In this document: one piece after another, positions 9,316-18,160 of the stretch | How the letters are laid out: each line of letters begins with the position of its first letter | Position numbering within the stretch: the first letter of the stretch is position 1 | Made by a program: the position numbers and the translations under genes | NCBI GenBank assembly: GCA_964631865.1 | Contig: CAZWAK010000018.1 | Coordinates: 8,639-72,638, forward strand | Length of the DNA stretch: 64,000 nucleotides | Direction of reading: 5' to 3' | Source of the DNA: JAFDVL01 sp964631865 | GTDB lineage: Bacteria > Acidobacteriota > Blastocatellia > RBC074 | The notes under the pieces: model-generated | What the model saw: only the letters and a program-made list of their open reading frames with translations | The model's database searches: none | What the model was told of the DNA's origin: nothing

Positions 9316-11358
9316 TTACTCTTTCACTTTCACAATCACAAACGTCACATCATCGTCCTGCGGATGCGCGCCCGCCCAATCGTCGCCCGCTTGCACGAGC
9401 GCCGCGATGATGTCCGCTGCTGACAGGCTTCCGACGCGCGCCAGCAATTCATTCACCGGCTCATAGCCCAGCATCTCGCCCTGTGCATTAAATCGTTCGG
9501 GCAAGCCGTCGCTCATCAACACGACGACATCGCCCGCCCCCAACTCCAACGTCACTTGCTGATAGCGATAATTCACCACGCCACCGAGCGGCAAGGCTTT
9601 GAGTTCGACGGCTTCGACTTGCTGCGAAGCCGCGCGATAGAGCAGCACGGGCGGCATTCCGGCAACGCTCAGCACCAATTGATGCTGATTGATCTTCGCC
9701 ACCGTCAGCGCCATAAACAGCCCGCGCAAATTCATCCGTTTGAGCGTGCGCGTCAACCGCTCGAAGATATGCGGAATATCGGGATGATAGGCCAGCGTAT
9801 CGAACAAGCTCTTGACCGCCGTGACCATCGTGCCCGCTTTCAAACCGTGTCCCGTCGCATCGCCCACCGCAATCGTCAACGTGCCGTCTTCGCCGAGATG
9901 AAAGTCATAGTAATCGCCGCCGACCTCCGTCGCGGTTTTCATGTACGCGGCGATGTCGAGATGCGGGAGGCTGGGCAATTTCTTCGGCAGCATCGAAAGC
10001 TGTAACTGGCGGGCTTCTTCCAGTTCTTTGGTCTTGCGGTCGTGTTCGGCTTTGACTTTTTCGTGTTCCAGCGCGGCGGCGGAGAGTTGTTTGACTTGGA
10101 TAAGTTGCGCTTCAAGACTATTGTTCGTATTGGCGTATTCGCGCGCCAAATACAATGAAAGCGCAAGAATCATCCCAAAACTGCCGAGTGCGTACACGAG
10201 CGGAATCGGAGTGACGAGGTACATCTGAACCAGCGTCAGGGAGAAAAGCGCGACGCCCGTACCAACAATTCCTGCGCCCGGCAGCCGTCGCCGCAGCGCG
10301 CCCACTACGATTCTGAGCATTTCCAGCGCACAGGCCGCGCTGTATAAAGTTCCGATCACCAGCCAATGTCGCACAGGCCATATCTGGCACCAGAAAATTA
10401 CGAACAATGCTCCCGCCAGAAAGAACCATATCCGGCGTGACCGTCCCGGCGTGAAAGCGTTGTACAAGAACGCCAGCAGCGCAAGTGGCGTCAGGTTCGT
10501 GGCGAGCCCCATGACGAATAACAGCAGGTAATGCCCTGTCAATCCATAATGCCCTGAAAAAAATACAATGCTGACGTAATCGTAGATGGAATAGCCCAGG
10601 AGAAATAAACCATAAAAGAGATTGCCCCGCTGACGAACAAAGAAGGCAAAGATGAGCAGGTGAAGAATGCCGAACGCAAGAAATGCCGTGGCCTCGACAG
10701 CGATGTAACCGAAAGGAAGAGGCGACACCCCATATCCGACGCCGCGCTGACTGGCCGCCGCGCCAAATTCTCTGAATCGGCTATAGAAACCAATATCGGC
10801 GATACCATTAGAGTTTTCACCGCTCTGCAATATCTGCCAAGTCATGAAAGAGGACCGATCCGCCGCCTGCTGGATTGAGTAGCGCACAGCCAGGACTTGT
10901 TCCGCATCAGCCTGCAACACAACACCCAGCGGCAGCGCATTCGGATTGAATCCCGTCTCTTCCGCCAGCGTTTTGCCCACGACTCCGAAGCGCCGGATCA
11001 ACTTGCCATTGAGGTACACCTCCGACGCGCCGAGATGCGCCATTTCCAGATTCAAGGCCACATTCGATAGTTCAGGCGCAACGCGCAGATGCAGGCGGAA
11101 CCAACCAATGCCGCGCCAGCCACTTTTGCTGTCTTCGGGTTTAGCTGAGTTTGCAAGTGTTTCCCACGCGCTATCATCGAACCGCGGATCAGCAAATTGC
11201 GGGTCATCGTCGGGGGAATATTTCCAACCAAGTTTGTCGAGTTCAACGGCTTGCCCGTTTTGCAAGTGGGCAGCGGTGAGCGTGAACACGTTCTGCGCGT
11301 GCGCCGCCATCGGCAAGAACCAGAGAACGAGCCAGAACCAAGGGGGCTGCTTGTGCAT
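9316..11358 (-). CDS. Membrane sensor with 7TMR-DISM-like region and SpoIIE (PP2C) phosphatase domain
   Basis: A 680-residue protein: signal peptide (about 1-21, ending AHA), extracytoplasmic beta-sandwich region (about 22-195, with GIGWFRLHLRV and EVYLNGKLIRRFG, resembling 7TMR-DISM extracellular or sugar-binding domains), about seven membrane helices (about 210-400), a coiled coil (about 405-450), then a SpoIIE/PP2C domain with TEVGGDYYDF, VGDATGHGLKAGTM and LMSDGLPERF, which carry the metal-binding aspartates. Family knowledge: such proteins dephosphorylate anti-anti-sigma factors in partner-switching. No anti-sigma or STAS gene is adjacent. AGGAAAC precedes the ATG. It is divergent from the 107-residue protein gene at 11459. 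Confidence 0.88.
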   Translation of the reverse strand: MHKQPPWFWLVLWFLPMAAHAQNVFTLTAAHLQNGQAVELDKLGWKYSPDDDPQFADPRFDDSAWETLANSAKPEDSKSGWRGIGWFRLHLRVAPELSNVALNLEMAHLGASEVYLNGKLIRRFGVVGKTLAEETGFNPNALPLGVVLQADAEQVLAVRYSIQQAADRSSFMTWQILQSGENSNGIADIGFYSRFREFGAAASQRGVGYGVSPLPFGYIAVEATAFLAFGILHLLIFAFFVRQRGNLFYGLFLLGYSIYDYVSIVFFSGHYGLTGHYLLLFVMGLATNLTPLALLAFLYNAFTPGRSRRIWFFLAGALFVIFWCQIWPVRHWLVIGTLYSAACALEMLRIVVGALRRRLPGAGIVGTGVALFSLTLVQMYLVTPIPLVYALGSFGMILALSLYLAREYANTNNSLEAQLIQVKQLSAAALEHEKVKAEHDRKTKELEEARQLQLSMLPKKLPSLPHLDIAAYMKTATEVGGDYYDFHLGEDGTLTIAVGDATGHGLKAGTMVTAVKSLFDTLAYHPDIPHIFERLTRTLKRMNLRGLFMALTVAKINQHQLVLSVAGMPPVLLYRAASQQVEAVELKALPLGGVVNYRYQQVTLELGAGDVVVLMSDGLPERFNAQGEMLGYEPVNELLARVGSLSAADIIAALVQAGDDWAGAHPQDDDVTFVIVKVKE

Positions 11359-11420
11359 GTTTCCTCGCGTGAAGTGGAATTGGACTACAGGGGCGGATTG
11401 TATGTCAGAACGTAGCGGAA

Positions 11421-11449
11421 TTCACAGGCGGCGGCTTCGGTGCTATGCT
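11421..11449 (+). promoter_or_regulatory. Sigma-70-type promoter, possibly giving a leaderless transcript
   Basis: TTCACA (11421-11426) and TATGCT (11444-11449) are 17 bp apart. The expected transcription start, about 7 bp downstream, falls within a few bases of the ATG at 11459, and that ATG has no Shine-Dalgarno sequence. Confidence 0.45.
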
Positions 11450-11458
11450 TTTGCCGCT

Positions 11459-11782
11459 ATGGTCGCAAACTTAAATCCCAAACTCACAGCCTTTGAAGCG
11501 CAAGCGGCGGCGAATGGATTTTTGCTCAACAACCTACCGGATCGCTTCGGCGCGTATGAGCCGCGCTTTGATCCGCGCGAACAAGTCTGGCGCGTCGCAG
11601 TGTTGTTGACCTATCCGTACATCGGCTCCGTCGGGCAAGTAGGGGAAGTCTGTGTCAGTGCGTTTTCCGAAGACATCGTTTCGTTTACCCCGTTGGCAGA
11701 AATGCGCGAGCGAGCGCGGAAACTTTATGAGCAACACCGGGACGCCATCCAAGCTGCCTTTTTACAAGCAGGAAACGCCTGA
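11459..11782 (+). CDS. Small hypothetical protein paired with a C39-like peptidase
   Basis: 107 residues, MVANLNPKLTAFEAQAAANGFLLNN onward, with a compact beta-rich middle (EQVWRVAVLLTYPYIGSVGQVGEVCVSAFSED) and a helical C-terminus (MRERARKLYEQHRDAIQAAF). I do not recognise a named family. It has no signal peptide. The downstream gene starts inside it in another frame (56-bp overlap), so the two are translationally linked and probably act together, for example as a peptidase with its modulator or substrate; that is inference. The start was chosen because the promoter-like elements end just before it and no coding character lies upstream. Confidence 0.65.
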   Translation: MVANLNPKLTAFEAQAAANGFLLNNLPDRFGAYEPRFDPREQVWRVAVLLTYPYIGSVGQVGEVCVSAFSEDIVSFTPLAEMRERARKLYEQHRDAIQAAFLQAGNA

Positions 11783-12182
11783 CTCCTGTGTTCCGGCTTG
11801 TCTGCGCATGGTGCTTGCAGGCTTGGGGCTTGAGATCACAGAGGCAGAACTGCGCGAGCTTTGCGATTGCACTTTTGAAGGCACAAGCGCCTTGAAAGCT
11901 GTGGACGCCGCGCGCGCGCTTGGATTTTCTCAGTCCAGCAAACAAACGCTCACGATGGCAGAACTGGAAGCCATCGTGAACGATGGTCACACGCCCATTG
12001 TTTTCGTGGAGATGGAACTAATCAATGGAGTCTATCAAGTTCACGCACTTGCGGTCACGAATATCACGCCGTTCTCTGTCCAAGTGCTTGATCCTGTCAT
12101 TGGAGAAAGAATGATCCCGCGCCAGGTTTTCCAGTTCGCGTGGCAAACCAGACATCACCTTGCTATTTTGGTCGAGCGATAG
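11727..12182 (+). CDS. C39-like cysteine peptidase domain protein
   Basis: 151 residues beginning MSNTGTPSKLPFYKQETPDSC. The papain-like C39 arrangement is visible: oxyanion Gln15, nucleophile Cys21 (QETPDSCVPACLRMVLAG), His106 in YQVHALAV and Asp122 in VLDPVIGERM. In the family, C39 domains cleave double-glycine leader peptides at the N-terminus of bacteriocin ABC exporters; stand-alone domains without a transporter also occur. Here there is no membrane segment or ATPase, so it is a soluble peptidase or pseudopeptidase. It overlaps the upstream small gene by 56 bp and ends 14 bp before the convergent FG-GAP gene. Confidence 0.75.
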   Translation: MSNTGTPSKLPFYKQETPDSCVPACLRMVLAGLGLEITEAELRELCDCTFEGTSALKAVDAARALGFSQSSKQTLTMAELEAIVNDGHTPIVFVEMELINGVYQVHALAVTNITPFSVQVLDPVIGERMIPRQVFQFAWQTRHHLAILVER

Positions 12183-12196
12183 CATCCACCCAGAAA

Positions 12197-13498
12197 TCAC
12201 TTCGTCTGCAAAAATACGTATACCCCCTTCTTGTTCGACGTAATCACATCGGGGCGCTTGTCGTTATTCAAATCGGCAATCGTGAATTGCGTACCGACGC
12301 CGGAATCGTTGTCAATCTCGTGCTTGACCCACGTGACTTCGTTCTTTTTGCGCTGCAATTCAAACCACACCAGCACGGGCGGCGCGTCCGCGTTCACATC
12401 GCCCGTCGGGCCGTGCGCCCAGTAGCGTTTGCCCGTCACGAAATCCATTTTGCCGTCGCCGTTCATGTCCGCGAGCATCACGGCGTGCGTCTGCGAAATG
12501 CTCGTGTCAATCTCGTGCTTGACGAACGTGATCGTGTCGCCACTGCGTTTTTGCTCAAACCACCAGATGCCGATTTTGTGCGCCGACGTCGTGATGACAT
12601 CGTTCAGTCCATCGTCGTTCACGTCGTAGACCAACATCTGCGCGCAATCTTCGCCCAAGTTGGCTTTGACAAAGTTCCAGCCGGATGAAGTGCGGGGATC
12701 GGGTGGGGCTTGCCAGTAGCCGCCCGTGATCAGCACGTCGTTGCGGCCATCGCCATTGATGTCGCCGATGCCGAGGCCGTGCGAATAGCGAAACACGCCG
12801 TCTTCTTTCGCGGTTTTCTTCGGAGACTTGAGGCTGATCGGGTGCATTTTGAATTCGGCGTTGAGGTCTGCGCCCGGCTCGAACCAACCCATTTGCTCAT
12901 CATTGACAGCAAAGACGAGCACGGGGTTTTCGTTCGGATTGGCTTTGGCTTTCTGGCGACCTTCTTTCTTGCGACGGCTCCACATGTCGTTGAGAAAGCC
13001 GTGCAAGCCGCCGCTCGACAATTCTGTGGTGAGCGATAAATATCCTAGCGCCGGGCTTTCGTTGCAGGCGTTGCGCGCAATCGGATGCACAGGCCAAGGG
13101 CCGCTGCCCGTCTTCGGATTTTCGCGCCAGACGGCAGCGTCCTGTCCCGGCCAGCCGATCAGAATTTGATCTACCCAGCCATCACCGTTCACGTCCATCG
13201 TGAAATTATTGAACGAATTGCTGTAGCCTTTCGCAGCATCAAACTTTAACGGCGGCGCAATTTCGTGCGGTGTCCAGTTCGGTGCTTCATACCACAAATT
13301 GCCCGCCAACACGTCCAGCTTGCCGTCGCCGTTGACATCGCCGACCGCCACGCCTTCGGAGCGAAATTCTTTGTCGAGCGTGAATTTTTGAAATTTCACT
13401 TCGCGGGGGCCGCGCGCCGAGGAAACAATGATGGCGCTGGCAGCAACGCAAATGGTGATTGCTGTCGAGAGAATAAGTCGTAAAGTAGTTTTCTTCAT
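12197..13498 (-). CDS. Secreted FG-GAP/VCBS repeat beta-propeller protein
   Basis: 433 residues with an N-terminal signal peptide (MKKTTLRLILSTAITICVAASAIIVSSA). It carries repeated calcium-binding DxNGDGxxD motifs: DVNGDGKLDVLAG, DVNGDGWVDQILIG, DINGDGRNDVLITGG, DVNDDGLNDVITTSA, DMNGDGKMDFVTG and DLNNDKRPDVITS. These FG-GAP blades form an extracellular beta-propeller used for binding or adhesion; the ligand is unknown. The ATG at 13498 has AAAGGAAAG just upstream; the open frame continues 60 codons further with no coding character. It lies 47 bp downstream of the PhyH gene on the same strand and may share its transcript. Confidence 0.82.
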   Translation of the reverse strand: MKKTTLRLILSTAITICVAASAIIVSSARGPREVKFQKFTLDKEFRSEGVAVGDVNGDGKLDVLAGNLWYEAPNWTPHEIAPPLKFDAAKGYSNSFNNFTMDVNGDGWVDQILIGWPGQDAAVWRENPKTGSGPWPVHPIARNACNESPALGYLSLTTELSSGGLHGFLNDMWSRRKKEGRQKAKANPNENPVLVFAVNDEQMGWFEPGADLNAEFKMHPISLKSPKKTAKEDGVFRYSHGLGIGDINGDGRNDVLITGGYWQAPPDPRTSSGWNFVKANLGEDCAQMLVYDVNDDGLNDVITTSAHKIGIWWFEQKRSGDTITFVKHEIDTSISQTHAVMLADMNGDGKMDFVTGKRYWAHGPTGDVNADAPPVLVWFELQRKKNEVTWVKHEIDNDSGVGTQFTIADLNNDKRPDVITSNKKGVYVFLQTK

Positions 13499-13545
13499 CT
13501 TTCCTTTTGCCTTTTGATATTTGCCGCCCGTTGCGACTGGTTGAT

Positions 13546-14391
13546 TTAATCTTGTTGGGGGCGCGGCGGATTCGCCCAATGTTGACGCGGGTCCGCGCCA
13601 CTCACCAAAATTCCTTTCGCGTGCCAATCCAGATACGCGGTCACTTCCGCGCGGCAGTAACGCATTGTCAAACCGCAACGCCGCCGGTCGGAATCATTCG
13701 CCAAGGAGCCGTGTAGCAACAAATCCGAGTGAATCGAAATCTGCCCCGCCTGCAAAACATTATCGAATGGCTCACCAAACTCTTCCGCGTTCGCTACCGA
13801 TTGATAGAGGATTTCGTCTTTGTCCTCTTCGTGCATCTGCGCGGTCAGTTCGCCGTGATGATGCGAGCCGGGAATGTAGCGCATCGCGGCGTTTTCGACA
13901 TCGGCATCATCAATCGCCAGCCACACCGTCACCGCCATCGAAGGCGTCAACGGCCAATACGCCGCGTCCTGATGCCACGACACTTTTTTGCCATCGTGCG
14001 GCATCTTGCAGAAAAAATGCGAACCCCACGCGATGACGTCTTCGCCCAGAATATCTTTCACACGCGCCACAATGCGCGGATGCGTGAGCAAGTCGTACAC
14101 CTTGCCGTGTTTCATGTGCGCCGTCGCAATCGAATAGCTGTCTTTGCCTTCGCTTAAATATTGCGCGAGCAATTGGTCGAAGTACGCGCGAATGTCGTTG
14201 GCTTCCTGTTCGTCAAAAATCCGAATGCCCGTGAGAAAGCCGTTACGATTGAATTCGTCAATTTGTTCGTGCGTGAGCAGCTTTGGGGTTTCTGTCGTAC
14301 ACGGATGAAAACGCAGATCGCGTTGTTGTGAATGAATGTCCTGCGCGTCGGGCGTCGGGACAGGGATGAAGGGAGTTGGTGAATTCGTCAT
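13546..14391 (-). CDS. Phytanoyl-CoA dioxygenase (PhyH) family protein
   Basis: 281 residues. The 2-oxoglutarate/Fe(II) dioxygenase facial triad is visible as His140 and Asp142 (SWHQDAAYW) and His227 (SDLLLHGSL), with Arg in RRRCGLTMRYC as the likely 2-oxoglutarate ligand. PhyH-type enzymes hydroxylate lipids or small molecules such as ectoine in the cytoplasm; the substrate here is unknown. The ATG at 14391 is preferred to an in-frame TTG at 14406; neither has a strong ribosome-binding site. It sits between the DUF1684 and FG-GAP genes, all on the minus strand with short gaps. Confidence 0.85.
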   Translation of the reverse strand: MTNSPTPFIPVPTPDAQDIHSQQRDLRFHPCTTETPKLLTHEQIDEFNRNGFLTGIRIFDEQEANDIRAYFDQLLAQYLSEGKDSYSIATAHMKHGKVYDLLTHPRIVARVKDILGEDVIAWGSHFFCKMPHDGKKVSWHQDAAYWPLTPSMAVTVWLAIDDADVENAAMRYIPGSHHHGELTAQMHEEDKDEILYQSVANAEEFGEPFDNVLQAGQISIHSDLLLHGSLANDSDRRRCGLTMRYCRAEVTAYLDWHAKGILVSGADPRQHWANPPRPQQD

Positions 14392-14413
14392 ATTGCTTCG
14401 CTGCAAAAAATCT

Positions 14414-15313
14414 TTACTTTCCTTCTTTCAAGTAGCGCATCTCGCCTGCTTCAATTGCCACCTGTAAGCGATTTTGCGCAGGCGGTGTGGGGCAAGTTGT
14501 AAAGGGCGAAAAAGCACAAGGCGGGTTTACCGCTTTATTAAAATCCAAAATTACAGTTCGAGCTTTTCCGAGTTCAGCGTCAAGAAACCTGCCTGCTTGA
14601 TAAGTTGATTGGCGATACGTCAAGTCGCGGAAGTTGATAAAGAGCTTTGTTTCTTCTTCTAACTGCACGTCCAACTTATATTCTTGTCCTCGTAAGGTAA
14701 AGACGACATACCCGGCAATCTCAGTTGGGTTGGTTTCGCCTTTGATATTCGTAATCGGCATTACTTTGGCGGGGTTATATGGAACATACTTCGCTTTTAC
14801 GCGGAACTCTGACTTGATTGGAAACCAGTGCATTCCTTTGAACTCTTTGCGAAGGTAATAGTTTTTATCCCACACGCCAATGATCCAGCGGTTTTGATAG
14901 TAGGCGACGGAAAAGAACAAGTCATTCAAAGTAATCTTTTCTTTGGGATTATTAGAGTGAATCTCTGCCGTCTGCACCGGGGTTCCATTTACTTTCACCG
15001 GCACGCCATCATTAACGATCAGCGTCAATTTATCCTTTTCCGCACGAAACATTCCGATGCTGTCTGGGGCGGTTCCTTGTGGCAGAATCACACGACTCGA
15101 TGAAGTTACCCCGATACTATTATCACCTTCTTGAAGGCGATAGAGACCCGTAAGCGTCAAATAACCTTCCTCTGATTTCATCTCGGCTTCATGCTTCTCG
15201 CGCCATTGCTGAATCGTTGCTTCATACGACTTCGTTTTCTTAGATCGGGAAACCTTTTGCGCAAACACTAAGGAGGTTGTGCCAATAAGTCCGAGCATCA
15301 ATAACCACTTCAT
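14414..15313 (-). CDS. Secreted DUF1684 family protein
   Basis: 299 residues with a signal peptide (about 1-18, LIGTTSLVFA). The DUF1684 signature is clear: EGYLTLTGLYRL.EGDNSIG, the central FRVKAKY, and the C-terminal TYQAGRFLD, VILDFNKAVNPPCAFSPFTTCPTPPAQNRL, with AGE after it. The function is unknown, although the fold contains an FHA-like region. The start is secure, because AGGAGG lies 6 nt before the ATG. It is co-directional with the serine hydrolase gene 15 bp upstream and the PhyH gene 22 bp downstream. Confidence 0.88.
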   Translation of the reverse strand: MKWLLMLGLIGTTSLVFAQKVSRSKKTKSYEATIQQWREKHEAEMKSEEGYLTLTGLYRLQEGDNSIGVTSSSRVILPQGTAPDSIGMFRAEKDKLTLIVNDGVPVKVNGTPVQTAEIHSNNPKEKITLNDLFFSVAYYQNRWIIGVWDKNYYLRKEFKGMHWFPIKSEFRVKAKYVPYNPAKVMPITNIKGETNPTEIAGYVVFTLRGQEYKLDVQLEEETKLFINFRDLTYRQSTYQAGRFLDAELGKARTVILDFNKAVNPPCAFSPFTTCPTPPAQNRLQVAIEAGEMRYLKEGK

Positions 15314-15328
15314 ATTGCCTCCTGAAAA

Positions 15329-16696
15329 CTACTGTCGTCGGTACGCTCGCAAACGCGCGTGAAAATATTTGACCTTGCCGTCTTGGCCACGCACAAACGC
15401 GACGCGCAGTGGTTCTGTGAAGCCCGGGAACATCGCTGTGAATGTGTCTTTGCCAATCTTCGTCAGCGGAATCAGCCCGCCTTGTCTGAGCGCCAGACCG
15501 TTGCCTTCTTTGACGATTTCCACCTTCGCCATGTTTTGCGCGTAGACGCCGACATATTCGTCACACTCGCTCGCCGCCACGTCCATCGGCTTCGGCGGCG
15601 CGGGTTTCGGCGTGAACGGCAACATGATTTCCAGCGCCTTGTCTACGGTCTTCATCAAGTGAAAACGCCGATTGGCCAGCACGATCACGGCGACACGTTG
15701 CGCCGGAGCCATCACAAAATCGCTGGCAAACCCCAACATTGTGCCGCCGTGTTCGATCAATTCGACGCCGCGTTGTTGCAGCGTCATCAAGCCGTAGCCA
15801 TAAAATCCACCTTCTATTTGACTCGGCAGCGGCACGTACGGTTTCGACATTTGTGCAATGATTTTTTCGGACAACGCCTGCTTGCCGTCAATGCGTCCTC
15901 CATTCATAAACGCCATCGCAAAGCGCGCCAAATCAGCAGAAGTCGAAAACAAAAACCCGGCGGGCCAGTCGCGGGAATTGTCTTCAATCGGACGCATCAC
16001 TTGCGCATCTTTGCCGGGGTCGCCGATGTGGCCGACCGACAGCGGATAGGTCATCGCAATCGTGGGATGAATCGTCGTGTGGCGCATCCCCAGCGGTTTC
16101 AGAATGCGGTTGTCCATCGCTTTGCTGTACGCTTCGCCCGCCAGCTTTTCGGCCAAATATCCGGCCAACGACCAGGCCGGATTTTGATACGAAAACACAT
16201 CGCCCGGCTCCGAGAAAAACAACGAATCCTGATAGGACAGCACCGCTTCGCCGAGCTTCGCTTCATCGTGCGCGCCCACGAGCGCAACACGATCCATCAA
16301 ACCTGCGGTATGCGTCAGCAATTGATGTGCGGTCACGGCAGACAAGCGCGGCGGCAAGCCCGTCAGGTATTTGCCAATCGGCGCGTGCAGATCAAGCTTG
16401 CCTTCCTCGGCCAATGTCAGCAGTGTCGCCGCCGTGTACATCTTCGTTGTCGAACCGATGCGAAAGAGCATGTCGGGCGTGACGGGTTGTTTGGATTCAA
16501 TGTTCGCAACGCCGAAGCCTCGGTTGTAAATGATCTGGTCGCCTTGCACGATGGCAACGACTGCGCCGGGCGTTTTGGTTTGTTCCAGTTCTGCTTGAAT
16601 GACGGCATCAAGTTCGGCAAAGCGCGATGCTTGTGCCGCGATTGGCAAGGCGAACAACGCGACGATAACAAAGCACAGAAAAAATCGTTTGGTCAT
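15329..16696 (-). CDS. Secreted serine hydrolase, class C beta-lactamase/CubicO family
   Basis: About 455 residues: signal peptide (1-22, ending AAQA), beta-lactamase/transpeptidase-like domain with the SxxK nucleophile motif STTK at 82-85, the YxN motif starting at Tyr170 (SYQNPAW) and the third-site HGG in EHGGTMLGF, then a C-terminal beta domain (DEYVGVYAQNMAKVEIV) typical of the family. These periplasmic enzymes act as esterases, D-amino peptidases or beta-lactamase homologues; the substrate is not predictable. The ATG at 16696 is 2 nt after the stop codon of the esterase gene, so the pair is an operon with coupled translation. Confidence 0.88.
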   Translation of the reverse strand: MTKRFFLCFVIVALFALPIAAQASRFAELDAVIQAELEQTKTPGAVVAIVQGDQIIYNRGFGVANIESKQPVTPDMLFRIGSTTKMYTAATLLTLAEEGKLDLHAPIGKYLTGLPPRLSAVTAHQLLTHTAGLMDRVALVGAHDEAKLGEAVLSYQDSLFFSEPGDVFSYQNPAWSLAGYLAEKLAGEAYSKAMDNRILKPLGMRHTTIHPTIAMTYPLSVGHIGDPGKDAQVMRPIEDNSRDWPAGFLFSTSADLARFAMAFMNGGRIDGKQALSEKIIAQMSKPYVPLPSQIEGGFYGYGLMTLQQRGVELIEHGGTMLGFASDFVMAPAQRVAVIVLANRRFHLMKTVDKALEIMLPFTPKPAPPKPMDVAASECDEYVGVYAQNMAKVEIVKEGNGLALRQGGLIPLTKIGKDTFTAMFPGFTEPLRVAFVRGQDGKVKYFHARLRAYRRQ

Positions 16697-16698
16697 AA

Positions 16699-18036
16699 CT
16701 ATTGCCCCGTTTTTACCGCATTCACAATCCAATTGTTCACGCGCTCGACTTGCTCCGGCACGGTGTTGTGACCGGTTTCGAGTGCGAGCAATAAATCCTT
16801 CTTCGCGGTGATGACGTTGTACGACGAGTACATCGAAGTCGGCGGACAGGTTTCGTCATTGAAGCCCCACGTGTACAGGCCCGGCGCTTTCACACGGCGC
16901 GCGAAATTGACGATGTCGTAATACTTCGTCGTTTCGATTTTTTCCGGCGTGCGATGCGAACCCGTGCCCGCGGGCCGAAACATGTGCGGCCAGCCGCCCG
17001 CGCGATTGCTCAAGTATCCGGTCACATCCGACAACGCCGGATAATACGCCGCCAGCACTTTGACGCGCGCATCCAGCCCGGCGGTGACAATCGAAAGCGC
17101 GCCGCCCTGCGAGCCGCCCATCACGCCTAAATTTGTGCCATCGAATTTCGGATGACTCACGAGAAAATCATTCGCACGCACACAACCCAGATAGACGCGG
17201 CGATAGTAATAGCGATCTTTGTTATCGAGATTGAATGCCCAATAACTCGCCGCTGCCGTGCGACCGAGGTTGTCATAAACCTCTTGCGGCAAGTTGACGG
17301 GCAATCCGTGAATGCCGATTTGCAAGCTGATGATGCCGCGTTCGGCCAGATCAATGCGACCGTTGTACGGGCGAATGCCTGCGCCGGGGACTTCGAGAAT
17401 CGCGGGATATTTGCCCGGTGCTTTCGGCTCGGCAAGGATGCCATACAAACGACTCGGCGCGGCATTACTGTCAGCGCCGACGTTTTGCAAACTCACGTGG
17501 TAGACGTTCACATTCGCCGTGCAGCGTTCGGGCAACAACGTGACCTTCGCGTCTATCGGCAATTTCGCCAACGCTTCTTTGCCCGCATTCCAGAACGCAT
17601 CGAAGTCGTTGGGATCAGTTGTCGTCGGCTTGATTTGTTCGGGCGCGAAGCCTGCGGTAGCAAGGCCGCGATAGCGACGTCCGTGCATTTCTGTCGTCGC
17701 AATACAGCGCAAAAATCCGGGTTCTTTCATCGTCCCCGCGTCAATCGTCAAGCCTTCGGCGGGAACGGCGATGGTTTTCTCGGTCGTGGGCGGCATCATT
17801 TCCGGGCCGAAGCTGTATGTCACCTGTGCGTTCGGCACGGGCTGCCCGTCCTGCACGACGTGGATTTTGAATTTGACGGGATCGCCGGGTTTGTACGTCC
17901 AATCGGCACGATCCAGCGAGACGCGAACGGCAACCGTGCCAATGCGCGCTTGAGCCAAGATGAACGCAGCGATGATGACAAGCACCAAGCCGGTGAAACC
18001 GATTCCGATAAGCTTTTTCGAGCACGAGTGACGCAT
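16699..18036 (-). CDS. Acetylxylan esterase/cephalosporin-C deacetylase-like (AXE1, CE7) hydrolase
   Basis: 445 residues: membrane anchor or signal (10-28), an N-terminal beta-sandwich (about 33-130, RVSLDRADWTYKPGDPVKFKI) and an alpha/beta-hydrolase domain of the AXE1 type. The catalytic triad is visible as Ser309 in GGSQGG, Asp394 in GFNDETCPP and His423 in ETGHNT; RGIISLQIGIHG is also characteristic. Such enzymes remove acetyl groups from xylo-oligosaccharides outside or at the cell envelope. It is first in the operon with the serine hydrolase gene, and divergent from the M20 gene across a 124-bp promoter region. Confidence 0.85.
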   Translation of the reverse strand: MRHSCSKKLIGIGFTGLVLVIIAAFILAQARIGTVAVRVSLDRADWTYKPGDPVKFKIHVVQDGQPVPNAQVTYSFGPEMMPPTTEKTIAVPAEGLTIDAGTMKEPGFLRCIATTEMHGRRYRGLATAGFAPEQIKPTTTDPNDFDAFWNAGKEALAKLPIDAKVTLLPERCTANVNVYHVSLQNVGADSNAAPSRLYGILAEPKAPGKYPAILEVPGAGIRPYNGRIDLAERGIISLQIGIHGLPVNLPQEVYDNLGRTAAASYWAFNLDNKDRYYYRRVYLGCVRANDFLVSHPKFDGTNLGVMGGSQGGALSIVTAGLDARVKVLAAYYPALSDVTGYLSNRAGGWPHMFRPAGTGSHRTPEKIETTKYYDIVNFARRVKAPGLYTWGFNDETCPPTSMYSSYNVITAKKDLLLALETGHNTVPEQVERVNNWIVNAVKTGQ

Positions 18037-18160
18037 ACGTGAACTCCTAACCGCTGGTGAAATGTTACGTGGTAATGTTGCGCAAATAAATTAGCAGATG
18101 TACTGTTACTTGCCTACTCGTTGCAGTTCGATTCATCAATTTTCAGCAGGAGAATTCGCC

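Noticed and set aside
15359..16771. Plus-strand open frame (470 codons) opposite the serine hydrolase
   Set aside because: The minus strand carries the signal peptide and the SxxK and YxN motifs; the plus-strand product is low-complexity and basic.
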